Shown: positions 52,166-61,275 of the stretch, piece after piece
How positions within the stretch are numbered: position 1 is the stretch's first letter
Layout of the letters: every line of letters begins with the position of its first letter
The notes under the pieces: model-generated
What the model was told of the DNA's origin: nothing
Seen by the model: the letters and a program-made list of their open reading frames with translations, nothing else
Database searches by the model: none
Translations under genes and position numbers: made by a program
NCBI GenBank assembly: GCA_001898335.1
Contig: MKTS01000003.1
Location: 558,001-622,000, forward strand
DNA length: 64,000 bases
Origin: Mucilaginibacter sp. 44-25
Lineage (GTDB): Bacteria; Bacteroidota; Bacteroidia; Sphingobacteriales; Sphingobacteriaceae
Direction of reading: 5' to 3'

Positions 52166-54406
52166 CTATTTATGGAAAGCAATGTAAAAGGTTGTGCCGG
52201 CACCCAGTTCGCTGTCAACCCATATTTTGCCGCGGTGTTTTTCAATAATGCGTTTTACAATAGCCAGGCCTACCCCGGTGCCTTCTATATCACCTACGTT
52301 ATCCATGCGGTTGAAAAGTTCAAAAATACGTGGGAGTTGTTTAATATCTATGCCCAGCCCGTTATCGGTAATGGTATATACTATTTCCTGCTCGTTGTCC
52401 GTAGCATCTATGGTAACGCGCTGATCGGGCGATGAGCGCGAATATTTGATAGCGTTACTAATGATGTTGGCGAATACCTGCGATATCATTACCCGGTCGC
52501 CCTGTATGGGTGGGGTGTTGCCTATGGTTACCACAGCTGGGTCTACCTCATAAATAAGGGCTATCTCGCGTGCAAGTTCTTCAATCATCGTTCTGGTTTC
52601 TACCTCGGTGTATACCAGTTCGGCGCGGCCAATACGAGAGTAGTCTAATACCTCACCTATCATGCTGTTCATTTTATCGGCCCCGGCATTAATGCGCGAA
52701 AGAGCTCTCTCTGCTTGCGGCGAAAGCGTTTTATCTCTCAATAAGATCTGAGCGTAGCTTTTTATAGCGGTAAGCGGGTTTTTAAGATCATGCGAAATGG
52801 TGTAGCTAAAGGTATCAAGCTCCTCATAAGCCTGTTTTAATTTTTCATTAAGCAGGCGTATAGCCCCCGCTTTTTGGTTAAGCGCATAGGCAATTTCGCT
52901 ACGGAGCCGGATAACTGATTTCACCTCCTCATTGCTCCATTCTACAGAAGTAGAAGCTACCGTTTCTGACCATATCTCAAATGAGTTTCGCGGAGAGAGG
53001 ATGCGTTCGCCTTCGGGGCTTAATTCAACAGGCTTATTAGGGTTACCGGCCCAATTAACCGATTTTATCTGCTCATGCTTAAACCAAAATACATATTCGT
53101 CCAGCTCCCGCGACAGGGTGGAAACCATAAGCCCGGAAACGGCGTTTTTATATGGAGCGGACTGAGGGTATACCGCAGACAGGTTGGAGGTATAATAGAG
53201 GGAATCTACGATATTATTTTTTACCCAGGATAGCAGTTCTTTTAATTGTTCATCATTAGGCGTTTCGCCTAACCTGATGGTACGGTTCTCCAGCATCAGT
53301 ACTGCGCCGTCGGCATCAACAACATCCATCAGCGAGGGCGAATGTAACGTTAACGCTTCTTCAATACGATCATCCTTAAGCATGTAACGGCTTAACTGGT
53401 CAACAGCGTTTTTATAACGCTCCATGGTTTGCTGGTTCTCTTCGTCCTGCCTGAATTCCAATGCCGACGACAGGATCTGCCCGATAAGTTTTGCCGACTC
53501 GCGCGAACGGTAGTCAATAAACCTGGGTGTGTAGTTATGACAGGCAATAAGTCCCCACAGCTCTTGTTTGTATAGGAGCGATATACTGAAACTCGAGTGT
53601 ACGCCCATGTTTTTAAGATACTGAATATGTACAGGAGATACCGCTCTTAAATGAGAACAAGTAAGGTCAAGAGGTGTAGCAGCTTGCGTGGCCGATGTAA
53701 TGATGGCGCTTGGCAACACATTTACGTTTGCAATAAGGCGCGTAAGATTTTTTTTATACAGTTCGCGGGCCTGTTTGGGAATGTCTGATGCGGGATAATG
53801 TAAACCAAGCCACGATGGCAGGTTATCATTTTTAGCCTCAGCAATTACTTCACCATGGCCATCAGGTGCAAAACGGTATACCATTACCCTGTCAAAGCCT
53901 ATTACATTCTTTACTTGTACCGCGCTATTGTTTAATAAGCTTTGCAGATTCTTATCGGCCAGCATTTCTGAAATTGATCGGCCGATAGTTTTTTGTATAT
54001 CATTGTTATGATCAGAAGCAGCTGGTTCAAATTCAAGCAGGTAGTTGTCGTCTGATATGGATATGATGAGATGAAAGGGCTGCCCTTGTATATGAATGAT
54101 AAAAGGGTTGATCTGTTCAAAGCCGCTTACTTTACCAATAGTGATAAGCTGACCTATAAAATTTACCGGTTCATGCTGATCAAAATAGGGCTCAATAATC
54201 TTAACGTCTTCTCCTAACAGGTTTGCAGGAGCGCCTTTAAAATATGCATCAACATTATCGCTATGGTAGGTAATGTGGCATTTATGATCAATGGCGATAA
54301 GAAAGCCGTGCGATTGAATGCTTCCCGGGATGTGGATAGGCTCTCTGTCGCAATTGGTTAAATCAATAATCAAAGGATATGTATTAATGGTAAAAAATTT
54401 AATCAA
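52166..54406 (-). CDS. Bacteriophytochrome histidine kinase
   Basis: A 746-residue photoreceptor kinase. The PAS_2 domain carries the biliverdin-linking cysteine at about residue 19 in LTNCDREPIHIPGSIQSHG; the GAF domain has HYPASDIPKQARELY and CSHLRAVSPVHIQYLKNMGV; the PHY tongue has PRNSF. A HisKA domain (TISHDLKNPLTAIKSYAQILL, phospho-acceptor His near 539) and HATPase (NIISNAIKYSR, DNGLGI, GTGVGLAIVKRI) complete it. It should sense red/far-red light. No ATG is in frame before the chromophore region; TTG at 54406 or TTG at 54373 are candidate starts. No response regulator or heme oxygenase gene lies nearby. Confidence 0.92.
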   Translation of the reverse strand: MIKFFTINTYPLIIDLTNCDREPIHIPGSIQSHGFLIAIDHKCHITYHSDNVDAYFKGAPANLLGEDVKIIEPYFDQHEPVNFIGQLITIGKVSGFEQINPFIIHIQGQPFHLIISISDDNYLLEFEPAASDHNNDIQKTIGRSISEMLADKNLQSLLNNSAVQVKNVIGFDRVMVYRFAPDGHGEVIAEAKNDNLPSWLGLHYPASDIPKQARELYKKNLTRLIANVNVLPSAIITSATQAATPLDLTCSHLRAVSPVHIQYLKNMGVHSSFSISLLYKQELWGLIACHNYTPRFIDYRSRESAKLIGQILSSALEFRQDEENQQTMERYKNAVDQLSRYMLKDDRIEEALTLHSPSLMDVVDADGAVLMLENRTIRLGETPNDEQLKELLSWVKNNIVDSLYYTSNLSAVYPQSAPYKNAVSGLMVSTLSRELDEYVFWFKHEQIKSVNWAGNPNKPVELSPEGERILSPRNSFEIWSETVASTSVEWSNEEVKSVIRLRSEIAYALNQKAGAIRLLNEKLKQAYEELDTFSYTISHDLKNPLTAIKSYAQILLRDKTLSPQAERALSRINAGADKMNSMIGEVLDYSRIGRAELVYTEVETRTMIEELAREIALIYEVDPAVVTIGNTPPIQGDRVMISQVFANIISNAIKYSRSSPDQRVTIDATDNEQEIVYTITDNGLGIDIKQLPRIFELFNRMDNVGDIEGTGVGLAIVKRIIEKHRGKIWVDSELGAGTTFYIAFHK

Positions 54407-54534
54407 ATATGAAAAAATATCTGACTTGTACAGGTAACAGTAGTATATTTAATTATTGCATCATATTATCTATTTGGTAACCTATTTTAGCTAAAATAAG
54501 CCTTGCAACCAAAAATTGTTTGAAAATTATTGCA

Positions 54535-54918
54535 ATGAAAAAGCCTGCAGATACCAACATCTATATTGCTTCGTTTCCTGATGATATACGGATAATGCTC
54601 GAAGAGCTACGCCACACCATAATACAAGCCGCGCCACATGCAACCGAAATAATAAGTTATGGTATGCCGGCTTATAAGCAGCATGGTGTGCTGGTTTATT
54701 TCGCGGCACAGAGCAAGCATATCGGCTTTTATCCGGGTGCAAAAGCCATTGAAGTTTTTGCAAATGAATTAACACCTTACGATACGTCTAAAGGTACCAT
54801 CAGGTTTTGTATCGACGCACCTTTGCCGCTTGAACTTGTTACCCGCATCACCCAATTCAGGGTGAAAGATGACCAGGCGTTATTTGAGCTTAAAAAGGCA
54901 AAAAAAAGTAAAAAATGA
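54535..54918 (+). CDS. DUF1801 protein
   Basis: About 127 residues from the ATG at 54535; a TTG five codons earlier is also in frame. The layout matches DUF1801/YdhG-like small proteins (IYIASFPDDIRIMLEELRHTIIQAAPHATEIISYGMPAYKQHGVLVYFAAQSKHIGFYPG), with a basic C-terminus (KKAKKSKK). The family has an SCP2/PF08818 type fold and no proven function; some members relate to iron or stress responses. It is divergent from the phytochrome gene. Confidence 0.85.
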   Translation: MKKPADTNIYIASFPDDIRIMLEELRHTIIQAAPHATEIISYGMPAYKQHGVLVYFAAQSKHIGFYPGAKAIEVFANELTPYDTSKGTIRFCIDAPLPLELVTRITQFRVKDDQALFELKKAKKSKK

Positions 54919-55052
54919 TATTGGCTCACATCCGGGGGATAATTAAAGCTTAAATCATCTTATTAAAAGGGTATATAAAGCCCCTCTCTGTAGTGTGCTT
55001 AAAGGTAACATTGGCTAAACAAATTTGCACACCAATAAATAAAAATTTAGCC

Positions 55053-56786
55053 ATGTTAATTACACAGGAGAACCAGGTTGTAAAGGGCACTACGCAGAAT
55101 TCGGCCCCGAAGGATTTTATTCTGCATACCTTTAATATATTTAACCCACACATTTCAAGAAGCATCAATAGCTTATTCAGTCAAACTTCAAGGTATCTCA
55201 AAGCTCCGCTCACGGACGAACAAATAATTGAGCAAACCTTTTCACAACGGTTTACCTCTAACGATGAGGTATACCAATCATCACAGGAAGTAGAGTCAAG
55301 TTTCGCGGCTTCTATGGGAATTGAGGGTAGCTACGGGTTTTATAGCGGGTCGGTATCTGCCAGTTACCGGAAGGATACCTATCAGTCCTCAACCATGTTC
55401 AAAAGCTCATTTAACGGCTGTATAGATTGCGGAACTATCACCTTCAGCAAACAGGCTGACTATAATGCTATAAGAGAATGTCTTGATGATAAAATGATTG
55501 CTGCCCTTGATGCCATAAGCAGCTTACAGGATGCCGACAGGTTTGGCCACCAGTATGGTACACACCTGATACTGGGCTTAAACCTTGGCGGCACAATTCA
55601 ACTAAGAACAGAAGCTGAAACTGCCGATTATAAGAGTAAAGAAGAAGTTTCTATCGAGGTGAAAGCAGCATATAAAGGCGTTGGCAGCATAGAGGCGGCT
55701 GCAAGTGCAGCGCAAACATTGTCTGAAAAAACGCATTCGTATAGCTTTACGCAAACTGCTGTGGCTGCCGGTGGCGACAGCAAACTTGCACTGGCCATTG
55801 ACCCGCGCCATAAGGATACCATTATTAACTGGGGTAACAGCTGTTCAAAAGATACGGCTTACGGTATTACCAACGTAATGGAAATCTATCAGCTTGCTAA
55901 TAATAATGTAGCTAAGGATATGTTTAAGCAATTAATGGATCTGATAGTACTTCAGCAAAGTATTAACTATCCTTCTGTTTTTACAGGAGCAAAGCGCCTC
56001 GAAGCCTTTAATGAGGTAAGTGTAGACGCGATAACACCTGATCCGCATTTTCGTATTATTGGAGGAGGGGCATTTTTAGATAGAGATTATAGCAGCTTCC
56101 TTGTAGACTCATACCCTCACATGGATCAGGGTACAAATGAAATATCCGGTTGGACAGCCAGCAGCCACGATGTAGCCCAGATAGCAGATTCAAATAAATA
56201 CTTAACCTCTTACGCCATAGCCATTTATGACCCTGTTTTTGAGCATGTGAAAGCCGGCCTGTTCCAGAAAACACTCACTACCGCGAGTGGATCTAATAGG
56301 GGTGTTGGGAAGGATAGCGCCACAGCTTACATTGATCATCATTTTCTGATATCAGGCGGGGGCATAAAATCTGACAGAATTTCGGGAGCAAATAAATATG
56401 TGCTGGGTAGTTACCCGTCTGGCAATAATGAGTGGACTGCTGTTAATTGTGACTACGAGAATGCATCTACCAATGTAGAACTAACCGCTTTTGCTATAGG
56501 TATAGCCAGCAACCACCCTGTACTTGAAATAAAGCCACATTTAGTAGTAACAAAAGCACAAGAAGCCCAGCATACAGATGTTAAAGCAGTATTAGGTAAT
56601 GGGGTATGTATTGCCGGCGGCGGTGTTTTAGTAGAAAGAGCTACCGGCTTTGGTAACCTCGTTCAGCAAATATACCCGTCATCATTTAACTCATGGGAGG
56701 CTTATGATAAAGATCATGACGGACATATTTCATATGCTGTAGGTACCGCATACGCTATTGGGTTTACAGCAGAAATACATATATAA
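55053..56786 (+). CDS. MACPF-domain protein with three C-terminal repeats
   Basis: About 577 residues from the ATG at 55053. The membrane attack complex/perforin signature is clear at residues 165-180 (GHQYGTHLILGLNLGG). It is followed by three related repeats of 55-65 residues (about 332-393, 430-485 and 518-573), each with GGG, then SYP or IYP, then a W-x-A pattern and a closing YAI/FAI/YAI stretch. No signal peptide is evident at either possible start. MACPF proteins oligomerise into pores; Bacteroidales secreted antimicrobial proteins (BSAP) belong here, so a role against other bacteria or eukaryotic cells is an inference. The gene is somewhat AT-richer than its neighbours (18 of 60 G+C at 55921-55980). 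Confidence 0.85.
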   Translation: MLITQENQVVKGTTQNSAPKDFILHTFNIFNPHISRSINSLFSQTSRYLKAPLTDEQIIEQTFSQRFTSNDEVYQSSQEVESSFAASMGIEGSYGFYSGSVSASYRKDTYQSSTMFKSSFNGCIDCGTITFSKQADYNAIRECLDDKMIAALDAISSLQDADRFGHQYGTHLILGLNLGGTIQLRTEAETADYKSKEEVSIEVKAAYKGVGSIEAAASAAQTLSEKTHSYSFTQTAVAAGGDSKLALAIDPRHKDTIINWGNSCSKDTAYGITNVMEIYQLANNNVAKDMFKQLMDLIVLQQSINYPSVFTGAKRLEAFNEVSVDAITPDPHFRIIGGGAFLDRDYSSFLVDSYPHMDQGTNEISGWTASSHDVAQIADSNKYLTSYAIAIYDPVFEHVKAGLFQKTLTTASGSNRGVGKDSATAYIDHHFLISGGGIKSDRISGANKYVLGSYPSGNNEWTAVNCDYENASTNVELTAFAIGIASNHPVLEIKPHLVVTKAQEAQHTDVKAVLGNGVCIAGGGVLVERATGFGNLVQQIYPSSFNSWEAYDKDHDGHISYAVGTAYAIGFTAEIHI

Positions 56787-56803
56787 TAATGCAGCTTGGT
56801 GGT

Positions 56804-56830
56804 AAAGCGCCCGTTCACATCGGGCGCTTT
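56804..56830. terminator. Bidirectional terminator between MACPF and GH42
   Basis: AAAGCGCCCG (56804-56813) and CGGGCGCTTT (56821-56830) form a perfect 10-bp stem with loop TTCACAT. It lies between the convergent MACPF and GH42 genes, ending one base before the GH42 stop codon. Confidence 0.85.
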
Positions 56831-56831
56831 A

Positions 56832-58793
56832 TTAGTTTACCCATTTTATCACCATGGTTTCTTCCGAACCAATGCTAATGTAATGATTGCCTGTTTTGCC
56901 GCCACGATCGGCAAATAAAACCGAAGGTTGCCATGTTTCATTGGCGGGTATGATCTTAAACTCGCGGTGGTTATCTGATTTGTTAACGATAATGGTAACA
57001 TAAGCGTTTGCTCTTTTTAATGTTTTCATGACCAGGCCCGGCTGTGGTTGCTCAAAACGGAAAGGGTAGCGGTTAACTATATCAGCAAAAGCGTTAGCCA
57101 TAAAATTATTCAGCTCCGCGTAATTATTGGATACGCGGCTGCCCAGTCCGGCAAGTGTGGGGATATACCAGGCTTTACCTTTGCCGTAAGAGTTTTTTGT
57201 GGCGTAAACTAAGCCGTTACTTTCCGCAATAACATCGGCATCAATGGGTTTTAACTGCCCGGCCCATTGGTATGCAGGCAGATTTGCGTTATCAACCATA
57301 ATCTCCCGCATATCGTCAATAGCCTTATATTCCAAAATATCAGCGCCTAAAACGCTGCGCAATGGGAAACCAAGCCGGGTAGTGGCTACAGCATTTTCAT
57401 CATAGAAAGCGGATAACCCTTCTAACAATAGCTTGCCACCGCGTTGTACAAAGTGGTCAAGTAAAGGCCAGTATTTTGATGGAATGGCTATCTGGTGTGC
57501 CAGAATTATAGCTGTACCCTCAAAGTTATCCCTGCCGAAATCAAATTCGCTTATTTCCTTAAAGTTTGCCTGTATCCCGGCCTCGCTCAAAGCTTCAAAA
57601 TAAGCGATGGCTGATTTCATTACCCCGCCTACATCCCGCCCTTCGTAGCTCTTGCCGCCCATTTGCAGGGTTTTCTCAACCCATAGCGATTCGCGGGTAT
57701 AAAGAATATTTATACCCGATTCCACCTCGCGGGCTGCATCAAAAAAGGCGTGTTCGCGTTTAACCAGCTCTATTACCCGGTTTGCTGCAGTAAAACGGTC
57801 TGATGGCTCATTGTGATAGTTGAGCATGGCCCATTCACCAGCCTCAATGCCGGACGAACGCGGATTAAGGCACCAGAAGATAGCGCCCCGGCTCTCGCTG
57901 CCTATGGCTATCCAAAGCCATTGGGCAATTTCATGAGCCGTAGGGCATAATGCCAGGAAGCCGCTGTAAGTATTATTGCCGCCCTGCAACTCGGTCATAA
58001 ACCAAGGAATGTTTCCCGCGCCCGATCGGATGATCTCGCAGTTAGCCGCTACGGCAAGCGCGTACTTTTCACGTGTAAAATACTCAAAATGCCAGCTGGC
58101 ATGTGCCGAGCCACCCAAACTGGTAAGGAAGCGGCGCCATGCCGGGAAATCATACTCGGCCACGTTTTTAAAAATAGCATGGTTGTTAACATGTATAATA
58201 CTATCCGGGTGGTGTTTGTAAATTTCGTCGCGCAGCCAGTTCAGGAACCAGGTATTGTAGTAAAGGTGGAAACGTTCGTCGGCAAAGTCAAAATGGTCAT
58301 ATCCGCCGCTATTGTACGCCACTTGTTGCTGCATAGCAGCCCATTCTTCATACTTATCTGTAGCGTATTGTTCCTGCGGAAAATGGCCAACACCCGGTTC
58401 ATTCACGGGCACCCAGCCATAGCAGGAACTAAACTGCTTAAAGTGATTGACCACATTTTCTATGTATCGTTCAATAGCTTTGAGGTGGTCAGCATCTTTC
58501 GGGAACTTTAAGCCGCCAAGGTCGGTAAATGCTGTGCGCGGAAACAGGTTTCCATATACTTTAATGCCGTACTTATCGGCTGCTTTGTAAGCGGTATCAA
58601 ACAGGGAAAAATCCCATGAACCATCATTGCGGTGCATATAGCTTTCAAACAGGCGTATGCGTGTAACCTGCATGCCGGCCTCATGTAACCGGCGGAACCA
58701 CAAGTCTATTTCTTCCGCGGTTTGTCCCGGTTCAATAAATACCTCGGCGCCAAATAAAATAGGTGTGGCCTGCTGTTTAAAATGCTCATCCAT
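56832..58793 (-). CDS. GH42-like beta-galactosidase
   Basis: A 653-residue protein without a signal peptide, thus probably cytoplasmic. The acid/base Glu is in WVPVNEPGVGHFP and the nucleophile Glu in WFMTELQGGNN, the two positions expected in a GH42 (clan A) TIM barrel. A trimerisation (glutamine amidotransferase-like) domain follows (GTAIILAHQIAIPSKYWPLLDHFVQRGGKLLLEG). Beta-galactosidase is the usual activity; alpha-L-arabinopyranosidase is also known in the family. A TACCCGGTAATA site precedes it. Confidence 0.85.
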   Translation of the reverse strand: MDEHFKQQATPILFGAEVFIEPGQTAEEIDLWFRRLHEAGMQVTRIRLFESYMHRNDGSWDFSLFDTAYKAADKYGIKVYGNLFPRTAFTDLGGLKFPKDADHLKAIERYIENVVNHFKQFSSCYGWVPVNEPGVGHFPQEQYATDKYEEWAAMQQQVAYNSGGYDHFDFADERFHLYYNTWFLNWLRDEIYKHHPDSIIHVNNHAIFKNVAEYDFPAWRRFLTSLGGSAHASWHFEYFTREKYALAVAANCEIIRSGAGNIPWFMTELQGGNNTYSGFLALCPTAHEIAQWLWIAIGSESRGAIFWCLNPRSSGIEAGEWAMLNYHNEPSDRFTAANRVIELVKREHAFFDAAREVESGINILYTRESLWVEKTLQMGGKSYEGRDVGGVMKSAIAYFEALSEAGIQANFKEISEFDFGRDNFEGTAIILAHQIAIPSKYWPLLDHFVQRGGKLLLEGLSAFYDENAVATTRLGFPLRSVLGADILEYKAIDDMREIMVDNANLPAYQWAGQLKPIDADVIAESNGLVYATKNSYGKGKAWYIPTLAGLGSRVSNNYAELNNFMANAFADIVNRYPFRFEQPQPGLVMKTLKRANAYVTIIVNKSDNHREFKIIPANETWQPSVLFADRGGKTGNHYISIGSEETMVIKWVN

Positions 58794-58809
58794 TACGTAA
58801 ATAGGGTTT

Positions 58810-58836
58810 GTACCCGGTAATAATAACCTGTTATTA
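58810..58836. promoter_or_regulatory. Palindromic sites upstream of GH42
   Basis: GTACC-C-GGTAA (58810-58820) matches the GH78 site TTACCCGGTAA with one change, in the shared context GGTTTnTACCCGGTAATA. Next to it TAATAAC-CT-GTTATTA (58821-58836) is a perfect palindrome. Both lie 17-43 bases before the GH42 ATG. Confidence 0.45.
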
Positions 58837-58862
58837 CGTCAATGGTTTGCTACTGAATCCGG

Positions 58863-59294
58863 TTACGACTGTATGTAGCTATGCAGTTGTTCGATGGTTT
58901 CTTTTTGTGAATGAATAGTCTCATACACCACGTCATTGATAGAGATAATGCCGCACAGGCGCTGCTCGCGGTCAAAAACCGGGAGGTAACGAATATTGCG
59001 CTCGCTCATGATCAGCATACAATCATCAACAGATGATTCGGGGGTAATATGCGGGAGGCCGTTGCTCATGATCTCACCGGCAGTGGTATCATCAGAGTGT
59101 TTACCCATTAATATGATCTTTCGGGCATAGTCGCGTTCGGTCACCAAGCCGGCGTATTCGCCATTTTGCGTTACCACTACCGAGCCGATGTTTTTATCAG
59201 CCATCAGTTTTAAAACATTTAAAACGGTGGTTTCGGCAGCAACGGCAATAACATTGCTGCCTTTGCGGGCAAGTATGTGCTTTACGCTCTTCAT
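58863..59294 (-). CDS. CBS-pair protein
   Basis: A 143-residue protein consisting of two CBS domains: VIAVAAETTVLNVLKLMADKNIGSVVVTQNGEYAGLVTERDYARKII and HITPESSVDDCMLIMSERNIRYLPVFDREQRLCGIISINDVV. Such stand-alone pairs bind adenosine nucleotides and act as energy sensors of unknown partner. Single gene. Confidence 0.9.
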   Translation of the reverse strand: MKSVKHILARKGSNVIAVAAETTVLNVLKLMADKNIGSVVVTQNGEYAGLVTERDYARKIILMGKHSDDTTAGEIMSNGLPHITPESSVDDCMLIMSERNIRYLPVFDREQRLCGIISINDVVYETIHSQKETIEQLHSYIQS

Positions 59295-59375
59295 AACAGT
59301 AAGGTTAATTGATTACCTTAAGTTACAAATAACTAATAGAAAAACAAGTACTTATGTGTTTTTTATTATGGCTTA

Positions 59376-60038
59376 TCAGCCAATGGCAATTACTTTATCC
59401 TTCAGTACACCAAAAATGCGGTCGGTTTTATGGCTGAGTATAGCTACCCTGCCGGTGAATTTACCGAATGATGGTAGTATGGCCTGGTTTTTACCAAAAG
59501 CGAAACAAGGCAGGGTTATACTTTGCCTGCCACGGCCAACCAGGTTTACGCCCGGGTGTATGTGCCCGCACAGCACATACCCGCCGGCGGCTTTTTGAGT
59601 AGCATTAGGCAGGGGGTGGTGCAGCATTAGGAAAGGGCCCACCGCTAATTCCTTGTATAGCGTTACGCCCAGCTTAAGGTAATGCTGATCGCTGATAATG
59701 TCGTGATTGCCCTTTATAAGAATGATCTCCAGCTTTGGGAATTGGCTTCGCCATAGCACAAACCAATCCCAATCGTTATTCATATCGCTGTGAAAAAGGT
59801 CGCCAAGGAAATAGATCTTTTCTGGCCGGTGCTCATAAATCAGGTCAGACAGTACGGCAAGGTCGTCCTGCTCCATATTACGTGGTATGGCAATACCGGC
59901 TTTACGGAAATGGCCCACCTTGCCAAAATGTACATCGGCGGCAATCAAAGCGTTTTGCTGTTTCCAGTAAATGGCTTTTTGTGGCAGCAGTAAAAGGTCC
60001 TGATCTAAAAATTGGAAAGTTGTACCCGCACTTATCAT
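59376..60038 (-). CDS. pdeM: Ligase-associated DNA damage response endonuclease PdeM
   Basis: About 220 residues from the ATG at 60038; the track start four codons earlier is TTG. It is a calcineurin-like metallophosphoesterase: ADVHFGK, FLGDLFHSDMN, LIKGNHD, LMLHHPLPN and VLCGHIHPG give the metal ligands. The length and motif spacing match PdeM, normally found with a DNA ligase and Lhr-like helicase. Neither partner lies within this window. A TATCTTTG element sits nine bases before the ATG. Confidence 0.85.
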   Translation of the reverse strand: MISAGTTFQFLDQDLLLLPQKAIYWKQQNALIAADVHFGKVGHFRKAGIAIPRNMEQDDLAVLSDLIYEHRPEKIYFLGDLFHSDMNNDWDWFVLWRSQFPKLEIILIKGNHDIISDQHYLKLGVTLYKELAVGPFLMLHHPLPNATQKAAGGYVLCGHIHPGVNLVGRGRQSITLPCFAFGKNQAILPSFGKFTGRVAILSHKTDRIFGVLKDKVIAIG

Positions 60039-60047
60039 AATCGAATG

Positions 60048-60055
60048 CAAAGATA
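60048..60055 (-). promoter_or_regulatory. Candidate -7 element TATCTTTG for pdeM
   Basis: The minus strand reads TATCTTTG, an exact TAnnTTTG, ending nine bases before the pdeM ATG and inside the 22-base gap after rlmN. Confidence 0.35.
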
Positions 60056-60060
60056 AAGGT

Positions 60061-61134
60061 TTAAGCTAACTGCTCCTTTTCCTTCTCTTTTTCGTTAATG
60101 GCCAATTGCCCGCACGCCGCATCAATATCTTTGCCACGGCTGCGGCGTATGTTGGTGGTAATGCCTTGTTTGCGCAGGTAATCTGCAAAAGCTTCAATGC
60201 GGTCTTGTCCTGCGTTTAAGAAGCTGGCAAATGAGATAGGGTTGTACTCAATAATATTTACCTTGCAGGGCAGGTGCCTGCAAAAACGCGCCAGTTCCTC
60301 AGCATCTTTCAGCGTATCGTTCACACCGTCAAAAACAATGTACTCGTAGGTAACCGGGTTTTTAGTTTTGGCAAAATAATACTTTAAAGCATCGGCCAGT
60401 GCTTTTAGTGAGTTTTGCTCATTAATGGGCATAATGGCATTTCGCTTTTCGTCATTAGCGGCATGAAGGGAAAGGGCCAGGTTAAATTTCACTTTATCAT
60501 CACCCAGTTTACGTATCATTTTGGCAATGCCCGCGGTTGATACGGTAATACGTTTGGCTGCCATGTTGAGGCCGTCCTCAGCGGTAATGCGTTCTATTGA
60601 TTTTAAAACGTTGGCATAATTAAGCAAAGGCTCGCCCATGCCCATGTAAACAATATTAGAGAGCGGGATACCATAGTTCTCACGTGCCTGCTTGTCAATT
60701 AAAACCACCTGGTCGTAAATCTCATCGGGGTTGAGGTTGCGTTTACGCTCCATGTAGCCGGTAGCGCAAAATTTACAGGTGAGGCTGCAGCCTACTTGTG
60801 ATGATACGCAGGCCGTCATACGGTCTGGCGTAGGTATCAAAACCCCCTCAATTAAATGGCTATCATGTAATATAAAAGAATTTTTTATAGTTTTATCAGC
60901 ACTAATCTGAGAAGAATTTACCTGTACGTTATTAATTGTAAAGGTTTCGTTAAGTTTGGTGCGAAGTTCTTTCGAAATATTGCTCATGTGATCAAAAGAT
61001 ATGCACGATTTTTTCCATAGCCATTCGTACACTTGCTTTGCGCGGAAAGGTTTCTCATCCAGGGCAATAAAGTGTTTTTGCAGACTCTCGAGGGTCAGGC
61101 TGCGGATGTCTATTTTATCTTTTTTGTTGTTCAC
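60061..61134 (-). CDS. rlmN: 23S rRNA (adenine2503-C2)-methyltransferase RlmN
   Basis: A 357-residue radical-SAM enzyme methylating A2503 of 23S rRNA (and A37 of some tRNAs). The CX3CX2C iron-sulfur motif is in GCSLTCKFCATGY, with YMGMGEPLLNYANV and the resolving cysteine region RRSRGKDIDAACGQL. The start is GTG at 61134: no in-frame ATG occurs before the family core. A TACTTTTG element lies four bases before it. Confidence 0.95.
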   Translation of the reverse strand: MNNKKDKIDIRSLTLESLQKHFIALDEKPFRAKQVYEWLWKKSCISFDHMSNISKELRTKLNETFTINNVQVNSSQISADKTIKNSFILHDSHLIEGVLIPTPDRMTACVSSQVGCSLTCKFCATGYMERKRNLNPDEIYDQVVLIDKQARENYGIPLSNIVYMGMGEPLLNYANVLKSIERITAEDGLNMAAKRITVSTAGIAKMIRKLGDDKVKFNLALSLHAANDEKRNAIMPINEQNSLKALADALKYYFAKTKNPVTYEYIVFDGVNDTLKDAEELARFCRHLPCKVNIIEYNPISFASFLNAGQDRIEAFADYLRKQGITTNIRRSRGKDIDAACGQLAINEKEKEKEQLA

Positions 61135-61138
61135 ATTA

Positions 61139-61146
61139 CAAAAGTA
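61139..61146 (-). promoter_or_regulatory. Candidate -7 element TACTTTTG for rlmN
   Basis: On the minus strand TACTTTTG fits TAnnTTTG and ends four bases before the GTG start of rlmN, suggesting a leaderless message. Confidence 0.35.
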
Positions 61147-61222
61147 CTTAAATTTAAAAAATCTGTTCTTAATTTAAAGTCATTCTTTTTTCAGATTAAA
61201 AACAATAACTAAAGGTTAATTG

Positions 61223-61230
61223 TAATTTTG
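61223..61230 (+). promoter_or_regulatory. Candidate -7 element TAATTTTG for the amidohydrolase
   Basis: TAATTTTG matches TAnnTTTG, 45 bases before the ATG at 61276. No clear -33 element. Confidence 0.4.
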
Positions 61231-61275
61231 GGAAAGTGAGTTTAAGGAGACATTGCTGATGCCAAGTTTTATTTG

